From Spirometra erinaceieuropaei (lineage: Eukaryota > Platyhelminthes > Cestoda > Diphyllobothriidea > Diphyllobothriidae): a DNA stretch of 64,000 bases. Location of the stretch: NCBI GenBank assembly GCA_902702965.1, contig CACRXP010000141.1, positions 1 through 64,000 of the forward strand. Direction: 5' to 3'. A program made the translations under genes and the position numbers. Below, one piece after another: positions 11,035 to 22,599 of this stretch (position 1 is its first letter; each line of letters starts with the position of its first letter). Below the pieces are notes generated by a model. The model was given only the letters and a program-made list of their open reading frames with translations, made no database searches and was not told the origin of the DNA.

Positions 11035-11990
11035 GCGGACTAACTCATGAAGTTTTTATTGAAATTTCAAAGTGCGTTTTCGTTTCGACAAGATTACTTA
11101 AGTACGGTCGCAATAATAATAATTGTCAGGTTAATTCTATAAGAATTCAGTAACCTAAAATTGCCGGCTTTCGCAGGAGCTCATTTTGGGCTGCACGCAA
11201 AAGCTATACTATGTAAAAAGGACTACTTATATGACACAAATTTCACAAGTGAACGCGCCAAAACCTGACCGACAAGAAATCTTTTCCCATTACTTTTTTC
11301 TATTAACTTTTCGATCCAATTACATTTTATGGAAAATAGGCTTCTAAGTATTCATGGTTTACATATTCAATAAGAAATTAAATTTTTAATTCAATTAAAT
11401 TTTATCGAAATTTATTCTTGAAAGAATTGCATAATTCGGTTTTCGACAATTTCTAGTTTCTGAATCACTTTAAATCTGAACAACCTATACACTTAAATTT
11501 ACGGTTTTCAAACTGCAGGCCGTCTAATTTCCTTTTGCGGCAAGGGAAAATCTTTTATACGTTATTATGAAGAAACCATATGCAGTCCAAAATATTAAGC
11601 AATGGATTTGAGCTATGCTGAAATTTTCAGAAACACCATTCCTAGATTGAGAGGCACGCTGTTTAATGAACGGAAATTTCATGGTTCTAAAATATCTTAT
11701 AATTTTAAACTTTTTGGGAAAGGGTTCATACCCTTTCTTCAAGTATAAAATTGGAAAATGGCATTTCTCCCAATCTAGTAAAAGAGTAAATACTTAATAC
11801 GTGTTTTCCATGACCTGATCAAAAATTAGCGGCATCAAAAATCAATGCGAAAAAGTCACGCTATTTAAGTGGTCATTTTTTGCAGCGTTTGGTTTTTGCA
11901 TGCGGATCTATAGACGATCGTTCGAAAGCCGGCATTTGTATAAAACTGAATTATTATAGAACGGATAAATTTTATAATCTTTCTTAAGTG
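11035..11990. mobile_element. Foldback (long inverted repeat) element, copy 1
   Basis: The left end begins GGACTAACTCATGAAG and continues with CGTTTTCGTTTCG. The right part (about 11,870-11,990) is an inverted relative of the left part (TAAGTGGTCATTTTTTGCAG, CGAAAGCCGGCAT, TGAATTATTATAGA). No transposase frame is present; size near 0.95 kb. It belongs to a non-autonomous family with at least six members in this window. It sits directly against the upstream part of gene-family copy T3. Confidence 0.6.
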
Positions 11991-12244
11991 TACATTAACG
12001 AACTAAAAACAAATTCAGGGTTCTGGTTAACATTTAATGAATAAGCGCACATACCCTGTTCAGCGTGAATATAACCGCTCCCAAGATTTGGGAAGTCAAA
12101 TTGAAATTTCCTAGAATACGCAAACCCAAAGTCAACTGTAGATATTTTTACAAGAATGGAGCACATATATTTAAAAAACTTCGGACGACTGACTGCAGTA
12201 CACGTCTTGAATTGTGCAGCAAAAGCGAAACATACAGTAGGTGG

Positions 12245-13220
12245 GCTTCCTCAATAAATGCCGACCGAAGTTCCAAAGAGTTTGCGTTTCGGAAAGATTA
12301 ACTACGTAATCTTATTAAAATTGTCAGCCTGCAACATAATTTTATAATGATTAACTTACCTTAGGATGCCGTCTTTAGAACGAACTCCCTTCCGACAGCA
12401 TGCAAAACTACGCCCTGTAAAAAATGACTATATAATTAACATGAATTTTTCCCATTGATTTTAGATGCCCTAAATGCCCAATTATATTTCATTGGAAACA
12501 TGCATAAACATAGTCATTCTTTTACACACTCGGTAGATAATTACATCTTCTCCGAAATAAATACTCAAGAAAGTTGAATTCGGTTTTAAAATACATTTTT
12601 ATCCCCGAATAATGTTGAACCCGCACTACCGTTATACTTGGATTCAGGGTTTACAAACGACAAGCCGTCTATTTTCCGTGTACGGAAAACCAAGCATTTA
12701 TGTACGGTACTAAAAAGGGATAATATTGGGTTCATAAAATTTAGAAGTGGATTTAATCCATATTGTGAACTTAACGGGCCGAATTTGTAAATGCGAAGAC
12801 ACGACGTTTTATATCGGCAATTTCATTGTATTTAGATGTCCCACAATTAGAAACTTTTTAAATACCGGAGTATGTCCCACCGTTGAGAATGAAATTAGAA
12901 GAAGACGTATTTATCTGTCGCATGATAGAAGGAAGGAATACTGTTGTGCATGGTTTCCATTAAATATTATTGAATTCTCATGGAATCGAAAATCAATGAA
13001 TAAATACATGTTTCTTAAGTAGTCATTCTTTATAAGGATAATTTTTGCATACAGTCCGAAAGAAGTTTGGTTGAAAGCCGACATTCTGAAGTACCTGAAT
13101 TATTATCGAATTATTCAGCATGATAATTAATTTTACAATCCTACTTTATTAGATTTTTTCTGAGCAAAACTGCATGTAGAAATTTCGGTTCACTGTTCCT
13201 GATTTAGCTCACCTACTGTA
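12245..13220. mobile_element. Foldback element, copy 2
   Basis: The left arm (about 12,255-12,480) carries the CCGAAGTTCC, GCGTTTCGGAAAGAT and GCCTGCAACATAA motifs. The right arm (13,016-13,220) carries their inverted counterparts (TAAGTAGTCATTC, CTGAATTATTAT, TAGCTCACC). The frame at 12,747-13,022 (+) falls inside the element and shows no recognised domain. Confidence 0.6.
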
Positions 13221-13862
13221 CATTTTTCGAACATGCTAAAGAAGGCAACGTCCCCTGTAAAAAGATAGTCAACTATCCTGTTGAGCATTCGCAGTTTCTA
13301 TAGTGGAACTAGTAATTTCTCATGAAAGTTTGACTAAAAATGTTGGAATATGTGAACGCTATCCAGACATATGGAGTGTATAAATTTAATTAGTTTGCTC
13401 AGACTCATTTGTTTATGTAAATTATTGTCAAAAGGATAGACACGGTGAGGCCAGATGCAGGTATCTGGCGCATTGAACTCTAAAGCTGAAGATATTTCCG
13501 AAGTAAAACAATATTATTAGAATGACGTACCTGCAAAAAAGCTGATGGAAATGGTTATTTCGGCCAGTCATAAACATATCATGGTTAGATGACATGGGAT
13601 TCAAACCGCAAATGTATCCTCCATGGACATTCCAATTTTTGCCCTATGGTATTGAGCCACGGACACACTGTTCGGTCGTTGATCTTGAAATCGCAATGGA
13701 ACTAGTAAGTGAACAACATCTTATATAAAATTAGTTGTCTTTGATATAAATTATGTTAACGGTGGAGTGTTGGACCCCGGACAGATGGCAACTCCAACAA
13801 TATGCCCTTAAATTCATTTTGTACCGCCCCGCACTTTGTGCACAGATTTATTTTATTTCTGG

Positions 13863-14118
13863 ACACCAATCTGTGTCTTCAAAGCGGGTTTTATATCATC
13901 CTGAACAATGACGTTGCTGACTTTATGAAAAAAACTCTCCCACATCTATTTTGTCAATTAGTCGGTTTTTCAGCTGGAGATGACTTTGGCCATAAAAAAT
14001 GAAATCGGAATTCAAAATATAAGATTGCGAATTCCATAGAGATTTCCAGTACATGAAATATCAACAGCACGCATGTTGAGCACTGTTCCCGTCAGTGTCG
14101 ATATATATAAACGATGAT
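13863..14118 (+). pseudogene. Decayed exon A on the opposite strand
   Basis: Encodes LCLQSGFYIILNNDVADFM and, after a frame break, the MKYQQHACG and IYIND segments that correspond to MKYLQ, CPIVFP and VYIKH of the intact copies. It ends at a GTAAGG donor in the homologous position; the acceptor AG is GG. Length 256 nt against 254 in intact copies. It is inverted relative to the other members of the array. Confidence 0.5.
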
Positions 14119-14119
14119 G

Positions 14120-14880
14120 TAAGGTTCAGCCGATCTGGTATTGCTTGCTTTATGTAAGATAAAGTTCAGTTTTTTGTCCCTGTTTTTTCTGCCCTAACTG
14201 AATTGCAATCGTATACCTAATCATTAAGAGGCAGGGCATATGATATTCGAATATATCGCCCATGACACTGTTTCAAAACATTTTGCGAATTCAATATAGC
14301 GCCAAACATTGAATCATTATGTAATATTGATAGAGATTGACATCGATGCTGATATTTTGCGATATGTCTAGAAAAGCGTTTTGTAGACTCTGAATATCTT
14401 TAATAGAGTTATCATGAGAACATTATCCCAAGTTTCTTAAATAGGTATGAGGAGATGCAACAATATCCAACTCATTCGGTTACAGGGATCAATACCTGAA
14501 ATACCATAATGAGCGTGTCAGTAGGTTTTCATTTAGCATGGAAAAAAGAATAAAATACCTTGCCAAACACAAAAAATAATGTCACACCCTCCACATTACA
14601 CATCTGCTTACTGGATGATTAACAGTAGCAATGTAACAAAAGTGCTCGTATACCAGCGACAGATGCCTTTACAAAAACTAACTAAATGTGGTAAAATGAA
14701 GACGTTCTACCCTCACCACGGCAGCGGCTTGAGTACGAAATTTAAGGTCTAAGAAGTTAATTAGATGAGTTCGTTCACCGAAAATCTAAACGATTTAAAA
14801 TTAGGTAGCAAGTAAATGAAAAATTTGAAGTACATATTTTTATTCTTAACAGAAAAACGAGCAAACTGTTAATTTGCGAC
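14120..14880. other. No recognised feature
   Basis: AT-rich sequence without a supported gene. The edge near 14.9 kb grades into the tRNA-Pro repeat that follows. Confidence 0.4.
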
Positions 14881-14929
14881 TGATAAACATACAGCTATGC
14901 TAGGCTGGGAGACGGCTCGGAAACACCGG

Positions 14930-15510
14930 CGGTCTCCGTAGCGTTTCAAATTCAAAATCTGTTTATAGCCAGCAAACCTTAAAATAACTGAATATTTTGG
15001 CTGGAAAAATATCATCTTCAGGTGTTTTGAAAAATAAAGTGCCAGTGCGAGAGCTACAAGCGGAAAAGTATGTGAATTCAATTGAGCTAAAAAAATTAAA
15101 GTTAACGTCTGGGAAGTCGGCAGGTTGTTAGGCTAAATGTGAACATAATGCTGATTCAAATTCCCCATCTGGACTGCAATTAAAAACGCGGGCCTGGCCG
15201 GGATTTGAACCCGGGACCACTCGCACCCTAAGCGAGTATCATACCCCTAGACCACCAGGCCGGTGACGAGGCAGCATAGGTGTTTAGTCCTCCCTTGATG
15301 TGCCGCTTTCATTTGATGCGAATCTTCTGGCAATGCATCATATCGGCTTGCCGAGGTTTACACACTGCGAACGTGATGACATTTCTGTGCGCTGATTGGG
15401 TCTGGTGTGTCTACCTGAAGCAGTGCCGACGACGACCAGCCAACCAGTGACGCGCTCGTGGTAGGCGACACATTGTGGACAGGGCTTTGTCGACAAGGCA
15501 TTCGGCAAGG
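14930..15510 (-). repeat. tRNA-Pro-bearing dispersed repeat, copy 1
   Basis: On the minus strand the repeat has an upstream arm (GGTTGGCTGGTCGTCG, GCGCACAGAAATG, CGCAGTGTGTAAAC), the tRNA, then a downstream arm (CAGTCCAGATGGGGAA, TAGCCTAACAACCTGC, TGAAGATGATATTTTTCC). The same order is found at 22.6-23.2 and 53.88-54.48 kb. The arms differ clearly between copies while the tRNA does not. Ends are approximate. Confidence 0.75.
15190..15261 (-). tRNA. tRNA-Pro(AGG)
   Basis: A 72-nt cloverleaf: acceptor stem GGCCTGG pairing with CCAGGCC, D arm with GGTCTAGGGGTATGAT, anticodon stem CTCGC/GCGAG around loop TTAGGGT (anticodon AGG), T arm CCCGG GTTCAAA TCCGGG-type with the B-box GGTTCAAATCC, and discriminator C. 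A run of five T follows on the transcribed strand, suitable as a Pol III terminator. Identical in sequence to the copies at 22,867 and 54,158. It should decode proline CCU, and CCC/CCA after A34 is modified to inosine. Confidence 0.93.
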
Positions 15511-15599
15511 AACTCTCAATTCTTTTGGAAAAAGCAAAACGTTTGGTGTATTGCTTGCTATCGTTGTTCTGCTGTTTCCTGCCAAAAATAACTACTTCA

Positions 15600-16930
15600 T
15601 GAAGTTTTCTGTTTGATTTTCGATGGCCAAACAAATTCAAATATATTTTTTTTAATTTTTAAAAATATGCGTTATTTTAGTCAGTTGATAGAGAATCACG
15701 TCAGGTTTATATTTTATACTCGGAGAAGGAGAATAATCAGGGTTTACAAAGTTTTCAAATTGCTGAATAATTTGGAGCCTGATCAGCCGTTGCAGTAGGG
15801 CTTAGTAATTTCTGTCCGCAAGGTGCATACGTTTCACGTAAACAAGATCACATATTTTTTGTCTTTAAAAAGACACCATATGGAGTCCATAAAATCTTAC
15901 AATGGATGAGGACCATGTTGTACATTTCATGAGGAGCATTGGTAAACGGACAGGTATAAATGGCCATTGCACGGTCGTAACAAAATCTCGTAGTTACAAA
16001 CTTTTTAAAGCGTAGTTACCGATTAATGTCCGGAATTTGCTCAATAATTTGCTCGGACGCCCGGATCCTTAATAAATGCCCTTATGCCTCTTGCCAATTC
16101 CGCTAACTTAATCTCAAAATATCAATGATTTTTAATTATACTTGTAGTTATATGAGCTTCAGTCACTTAAGAGTCATGTTATCTACCTCCCAAAATGCGA
16201 CAAGTGCTTATAGAAATAGGCTAATTTTCATGCTGAATAAAAGCTCAAGATGTTAACTTCGGTCACGTATGTGGATTACACTAGATGGAGAGTTCATTCT
16301 CCACGGCACTATTAGAAGCGCCTACAGTCATTAAAAAAACTTAGTATTGATATGCAGTATTTGATCGCAAGGATGTACGTCTAATAATTTAAATATATTT
16401 GAACGGTTTTCACTTCATGGCCAACCCCATCATCGAATGTCAGGTTGTAATTACAAAGATCTATGCGTGTGCAACGATGGAAACACATACATACATAAGT
16501 GCTGATCTTTCTTGTTTTATAATGAATCGGTGGTTAATCCTAACCAGAATTATCTGCTAAAAACTAACTTATGCCATTCTTTCGAATGCAAAATTGGAAA
16601 GAGACCTGGTTTTTATCGAATAACTAAAATAATGAATAGTTTATGCCTGATATTCATGAAATATAATAGAACTTCCAAGGGCATCGATAATCAATGAGAA
16701 AATGGTATGCTAGTTAAGCAGTCGTATTTTGCAGAGTATAGTTTCTGCCTGCAGTCGGAAATTAGTTCATTCGTAATAAAAGACCCTGTTGTAACTGGAT
16801 CATTATAAAATTATTCTGCATTATGATTAATTCTGCAACCCTACCTAGCTAATCTTTTCGAAACGCGAAGGCATTTCGAAATTTTGGTTGATATTTTATG
16901 AGTTAGCCCACTTTCTACAAGTTCATCGAC
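15600..16930. mobile_element. Foldback element, copy 3 (left arm poorly preserved)
   Basis: The right arm at 16,720-16,910 is clear (AAGCAGTCGTATTTTGCAGA, CAGTCGGAAATTAG, AACTGGATCATTATA, CTTTTCGAAACGCG, TTTTATGAGTTAGCCCAC). Inner motifs (GATTTTCGATGGCC, ACACCATATGGAGTCC) are visible at 15.6-15.9 kb, but the left tip is not. No coding capacity. Confidence 0.5.
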
Positions 16931-17032
16931 TATAACAAATGTTTTACCGAGTCGAGCATGCAGACTCAAAAATGAATAAATATATGTGGCGAAGGTGGTG
17001 TCTCAAAGATGACCGTGACTTCCCTTGATTTA

Positions 17033-17287
17033 TCATTTAGTATGAACGCCTGTGCGCATCACTGAGTAATTACGCATGCAAGTTACAGTTAGGGATATTC
17101 GATAAAGAGCATAACGTATTGAGCAGTGGTTACTTTGTCGGTTAAAGCAAGCTCTTGAAGATGCGATTAACAGACGAAGTATGAAAATCACTTTTGGCAT
17201 AAAAATAGAAAACGGCCTTGCAGTGTTTCTGTAGTATTTATACAGAAACATAAGCGTTTCCAATCGTTCGAGCTGTGGCCTTTCCAA
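17033..17287 (-). pseudogene. Terminal part of gene-family copy T5
   Basis: The open frame reads MFLYKYYRNTARPFSIF near its start and ends CMRNYSVMRTGVHTK before a stop. The first motif matches LFLYKYYENTTRPFSKF at the left edge of the window, the end matches the terminal motif at 8.8 kb. It is the 3' end of another family member whose upstream part, if any, would lie between 17.3 and 17.8 kb; there only a cysteine-containing frame at 17,699-17,436 is seen, without recognised motifs. Confidence 0.4.
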
Positions 17288-17779
17288 TCCTTATGTTTCC
17301 AACTAGGAATATCTCTAAGTAGCCTGGACATGCTTGTAGCATGAAAGGCTAGGCGATCGCGAGCGATGTCATTAGTGAGCAAGCATATTCGGTTGATTAT
17401 TTTCATGGAAGTGAGCTGCATGGTTAGTGTAGTTGTTAAGGAAAACCACCCGCCTTATTGAGAATGCCGGGCAAAGACGCTTTCTTTATATTTAACTGTC
17501 GATTTTTGGCCAACGTTGAGCAACCAGTTTCGCCAGTTTTCTGGAATAATAACCATATTCCTCTTTCCGTCAGACAGTCGGATCTACGAGAAAAGCCATC
17601 GCTGTTGTCTTCTGAATCATAACAAACGCCTTTACATAGTAGCTTTACAGCTATGAATGGATTGTCTAAGTAAAAGGGAAATTCAGTGATATATTTCACT
17701 TCACAAAAAATGTAAATTTACCTGCGTGTATTTATCTATTGTGAGTTATAGAACGCTTACTCTAACAGACCTAACTGAA

Positions 17780-18093
17780 GGGAAAAGCTAATTATCTCCG
17801 CCGACGGTAAAACCATTGAAGCCACAGCAGACATGTTTTAGTACTCCGACATTCAAAGTCCAAACAGCCTACTCCGAGCCACCTGTTGGCTCGTTCTGTG
17901 AACCCTTGTCGGCACTGAGGCCACAGGCTGAAATCTGGCGCCTTGAGGTACAAATTATGAATGCTGCCGAAGTAAATGGTCACTCCAGTCAGCTATACAC
18001 AGACCAAGGCTAGGTGACCTAGGACTCATTCCCAGTTTTTGTGCCCAGCAAGCGTTAAACAGTGTAACGCTCTACCATTGAGACACATCGGTT
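17780..18093 (-). repeat. tRNA-derived SINE-like repeat
   Basis: The minus strand from 18,092 has an A-box-like TCTCAATGGTAGAGCG, a stem GCGTT/AACGC and a weak B-box-like region (TGGGAATGAGTCC). The A-box segment matches the repeat at 52.1 kb (GCTCAATGGTAGAGCG). The tail toward 17.8 kb shows no coding signal. It does not fold as a complete tRNA, so it is read as a decayed tRNA-headed SINE. Confidence 0.45.
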
Positions 18094-18261
18094 TGTTGTC
18101 GTCGATTCGGAAGTCGCAAAAAATGAGCAGGTTGCATAACGTGACCAGATAATCGAGAATTTGCAATAATATAACAATAGTCTTCGATTGTGTAAATAAT
18201 CAGTAATTAGTCGTGTTACCTGATCAAATTCAATGAAATTAATTTAAATACAGGTGTATTT

Positions 18262-18549
18262 TGCAAGGTATATGGAGCCGCATTTGGAATATGCGGTCGT
18301 TGCTTCGAAGGATAGCGACGTACTAGAAAAGCTGTTCATGACCTTAAACATTTTATGTATGATCAGCGCCTGACGGTCTTTAGCCTATATACTCTGCACT
18401 ACCGGCTGGATAGAGGCGATCTCATACTAACATTTGAGTTCCTAAGAGGATTTAATTCCCCTATCGTGAGTGTGCTCAAGAGACAACTGGATAACTATCT
18501 TCTAAAAAGCAACCCAAATTGCCGAAGCCCGATCTTGGGGATTGCTTAA
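18262..18549 (+). pseudogene. CR1-like non-LTR retrotransposon, 3' coding fragment
   Basis: Plus-strand translation gives MEPHLEYAVVA, then KDSDVLEKL, and after a frame change YDQRLTVFSLYTLHYRLDRG and DLILTFEFLRGF. This is the conserved region after the polymerase palm in CR1/jockey-clade reverse transcriptases (RPHLEYA..., VLE.VQ, L..LSL..L.YRR.RGDLI). It lies on the opposite strand to the larger CR1 element next door, so it is an independent insertion. Only about 95 residues remain. Confidence 0.8.
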
Positions 18550-18779
18550 ATCACTATCAACATGCTACTAACAGGATTTCAGCAGACCCTTTTCAGTTTC
18601 AATTTTAGTTAATAAACCGAAATATAGGCGAGCACCTTTGAACTCCCTATAGGTTACAAGTCGTCGGAGAAAAACATTGCTAAGTGGAAAGATGAAAAAG
18701 AGATTTTATATATAATCACGGACAGCTGATAGCTTGTTAACAAATAGCAATCTTTAACTGTTACTTACTAAATACAAGT

Positions 18780-21465
18780 AGTGTAAACACACATAAGTTG
18801 TGCCGGGTAATGTGAGTGAATGTGAGGCTGGTAATGGGGAGGCTTGATACGCTTCAAGCCTACACTTAAAAGACTTTACACAGGAGGAGATTGCAACATC
18901 TGTAGGCAGGGCATTTCACGCTGCAACCACTCTGTTACTGGAAAAGAACTTTCGATCATTGATCCTTGCTTTCCCTGCGCCTATTTTAGGGAATGATAGC
19001 GCAAGGCGGGCGTGTTAGGTTAAGTGAAATAGTTAATGGGATCTAACAACAGTCTAGGCCGTTTATAATGCGAAATGAGCTCACCAGGTAATTGCCTGAA
19101 GGAAAGGGGAAACAGGTTGAGAGTTGACAGTCTAATTTCATGGCGCACTGTTCCCAGACCTTTTGTCATTTTTGTCGCTGTCTCTGAACGTTCTCTAAGA
19201 CGGTATAGTCCATGACAGTCCAAGTTCTGCGTGTCCGTATGGCGTATTCTAGATGAGGCCGCACTTAGGTGCCAAATATTTTTGAAAAGCAATCAGGGTC
19301 AAACCCCATAAATGCTTGCTTAATGAGTTGCAACGTAGGCGTAGCCGATTTAGCCGCCTTGGCGCATTTCAATGTTGGTTTTTGAGTGAAGTTGTAATCC
19401 ATACACTCAAGTCTTCCTGTCTGACTACCTGTTAAGTGCCGTGTAGAAAGTAGTCCTAGGGGCTACAGGCTTTGAAGCTGCCGAGTTGAAGAAAGTTGCA
19501 CTTGCTTGTATTGAAGGGTATGAGCCAACGCATCGACCAGTCCTCGAGCCACTCAACACGCTTACCTCTAAGGACTGTTGGCGCCCAACCTGCACTCATT
19601 GGGACCGTCCAGTCGAGAAGCACTGGATCCACGAATTCCAGCGTTGCGTAGTTTGTGCAGGTGACGTTGTTGAGGAACGCTATGGAAGGCCATTTCGAGG
19701 TCAATGTAAATCTAGTGCACCACATCGCCTTCATTGCGTGCTTTAGTCCAGCATTAGAGCGTAAAGAGCAGATTCGTGGGCCAGGACCTACCACATCGAA
19801 AGTCGTGTAAGCATCGGAGAGGAGGTGGTGCTGCTCAAGGAACTGCATCAAGACCTTAATAATCTTTTCCACGGTTTAACAACAGACGGAGTTAAGAAAT
19901 GCTGGTCTGTATTTATTCGCAGACGCACGACTTCCACCCTTAAAAGCGGAGTGATCGTAGCGGACTTCCAGTCAGACGGCAGGCAAATGACGTTCGGAAG
20001 ATCCAGGCTAACCGCTTGGACATTTCGGGAGCTAGCTCCTTCAGCAGCTTGGCCGGAATTGCATCAGGCTCCGGGGAGGTTGATTCATTTAAGTTTAGTA
20101 TCTCATTATGTTTGCTGCGGTGAAGGAGACGACTTTGAGCGTAGTCGTTTCTTCGTCTTTAAAGGGTGTGAGGAAAAAGCAGGTCCACTTCTTACGACGG
20201 ACCGGAAGAAACGAGAGATGTGTTCAGCCTTATCCTTGTCATCGTAGATTTCCGTTCCATTGGTGGTTCGCAGCAGTAGGATTGGGATCTTCGTTCCTTT
20301 TCAAAGGCTTTCCGATCCCTGCTATAAGATTTTGATCCGATTTCTTTGTAAATTAAAACAGCTTAGGGATTCTTGCGTTCTGTCAGTCAGGGATCCTTTC
20401 CATAGCTTCCTCTACTTGTTTACATCTTTCTTTAAGGACGGAGTCAAACAACGGGGTCTATTTGTTAGCCTTCCGCGCAAAATTATGTAGTTGTTGGAGA
20501 TGAGGTTGTGGGCTAGCTGTCTGAACTGGCACCAAACCTCTTCGACATCGCAGGGAGGGTGAATGCCCAGCCGATAGGATTTAGATCCTTTTTCATCTGT
20601 TCGAAATCGCCGCGACAAATATTAGGTCGTGAATCAAGCGGTTGTGCAGGCAGGGAGAATAAGGTGTATTCCCACATGAGAACTACATGGTTACTCTGAC
20701 CCAACGGTTGGAGGCAGTTCACAACGTCGATATTGTCAGACGACTTGGTGGACACAAGATCGAGGCAGTTCGTTTCTTGGCCCTCTCGAACTCTCGTTGG
20801 AAACGTTACGTGTTGGGTGCGAAGCAGGTTGTCGGAGGTGCGCAGTAGCTGCTGGTCGAATGCTGCTTCAGAACAATCGGCGGAGGCCCAGCTCCAGTTT
20901 ATTTGAGATGCATTAAAATCTCCAACGTTGAGAGTATTTGGCCGCGTTGAAAATAATCTGAGCTCCTCCAGGATTAGGGCATCAGCGTCAGTGTCATTTA
21001 TCGGGGACGATATACTGTCAAGATATCGAGACTTTGAGAACTCGGTGCCCTTATGGTCAGCCACAATGGTTCCATACTACAAGTCAATTCGGCAGTTTTT
21101 TCTGAAACGTACAAGCCATTCTTAACAAATGTTTCTATGCCTACATTCGTTGTCTATTTTCTGTCCCAGCGGAACTGCTGTAATCCACGGAGCATAGGCT
21201 GTCTATCATCAACCCGTTCGGACAACCATGTCTCTGGTATTGAGCTAACGTCTGGGTGGAGGTCGTAGGTGTGGATACGGAGTTCATCCACTTTTGGAAG
21301 TACACTATGCGCGTTAGTATACATGAATATCAGTTTCGAGCACATGCGAGATTGGTTCCCAACCCCGACACGGGATACGGGAAGATCTGTGCGGTCATTT
21401 GGATCGGCTTGATCCAGAGGGGAGCTAAATGTTGTTTGACCCATATGCAATTTTTCACATTGTGA
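18780..21465 (-). pseudogene. CR1-like non-LTR retrotransposon, decayed (endonuclease + reverse transcriptase)
   Basis: The minus strand reads, in order: an APE-type endonuclease (21,450-20,513) with YTNAHSVLPKVDELR, DVSSIPETWLSE and NVGDFNASQINW, in which the usual Ser-Asp-His appears as SNH; a linker (NYIILRGRLTNRPR, 20.6-20.4 kb); the RT start (AIPAKLLKEL region, 20.1 kb); RT core remnants (MEKIIKVLMQFLEQHHLLSD at 19.87 kb, LEDWSMRWLIPF and TSKCNFLQLG at 19.5 kb); and the C-terminal region (TVRHEIRLSTLNLFPLS at 19.15 kb, then FFSSNRVVAA near 18.93 kb). Frames shift several times, and the stretch expected to hold the catalytic Asp-Asp motif is deleted between about 19.75 and 19.55 kb. It cannot be active. 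Complete members of the clade are usually longer at the 5' end. Confidence 0.9.
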
Positions 21466-21469
21466 ATGC

Positions 21470-22590
21470 AGTGATCAATTGTTTCAGTTATTTCACAAAT
21501 TCCATACATTTTTCACATTTATTTTCCAGTGTTGTATTTTTGCGTTCTGCGCACGAAAACTGCATGCAAAATGATTGCAATTGAACTATTTCCAGTTTTC
21601 AGGGCTTCTGTCGTTTACTCCAAATATACTGACTGACATTGACTGGGTTAAAAGCTCTTTTCTCCCGCACATAGACAGCGTCTGTTGGTAACGGCAAGGC
21701 AGATGCATGCTAGTACAGAGCTCAACAGCTACTATGGGCCAAAGCCAGTCATCCCCACATAATTACCGGTCCAGTTCCCGGTATTACCCCCCCCCTCCCC
21801 GCAGAAACTGCCGGTAAGTTTGTTTTCTACTTCACTCGTACCCTCTCTCCCAATCCCAAGATACAGAATAACTTCTTCTTTCCTGCATTTCTTATACATT
21901 GCTTCGATAGTAATATAAATTTTAAGGCCTGAAGAGAAGATTCCAAAAGTCAAGGTATGTTCACCAGATTATATTTGGAATTTTCAGTAAAAATATTCGC
22001 AACTTGATATGAAATCTGTTTAGCAGCAAAAATCTGTGAAGATGTCAACTCACTGTGGTTGGCATGAATTCATCGAGATATAAGTACCAGAGATATTGTT
22101 CACAAATTTCATTTAGCCGATAGTGCAAAGAAAAGAAAAGTATTATCGTAAAAAAGTCATTCGGGAGGCTGAATCGTCAGGTATGTCAGAGAGGGATCTA
22201 CGCGGTTTCCCGGTAAAGAATGGCATGCGTATAAAATGTCAATAATTTGAACAGCGTTACTGTGGTCGGGGATTCGCAGTGTGAACTTACAGGTATTAAT
22301 TTATCACGATCGATCGCGTTCGTATGCTGACGGTAAGGTTACAAACCTCTACCGCATTTTTAATAATTGAACTAACACTTATTATGTAATACCTGATTTT
22401 TGCAATATTGATGCCACATTGGTTTTATAATTTTACTCAGAAAATAACTTTAAATGAAAGAATAATAAAAATAAATGTTTCCACCAAGGTAGCAAAACTA
22501 TTTGCCCAAACTGTCCCACGCAAGTTACTTTTCGATGATTCTCTTAAGTTTTACCGCTCGTAGAAGCCCAAGGAACCACGCAGCAGGGAA
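21470..22590. other. No recognised gene
   Basis: Noncoding sequence with a cytosine-rich run near 21,787-21,800 and no supported frames. It may include 5' untranslated sequence of the CR1 element, but I cannot show that. Confidence 0.4.
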
Positions 22591-22599
22591 GACAAAAAT

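Noticed and set aside
18018..18093. A functional tRNA gene at 18.0 kb
   Set aside because: Only the A-box region and one stem are present; acceptor pairing and a proper T arm are absent.
19456..20335. Plus-strand frames of up to 140 codons within 19.5-20.3 kb
   Set aside because: They are shadows of the minus-strand CR1 reverse transcriptase, whose motifs are recognisable.
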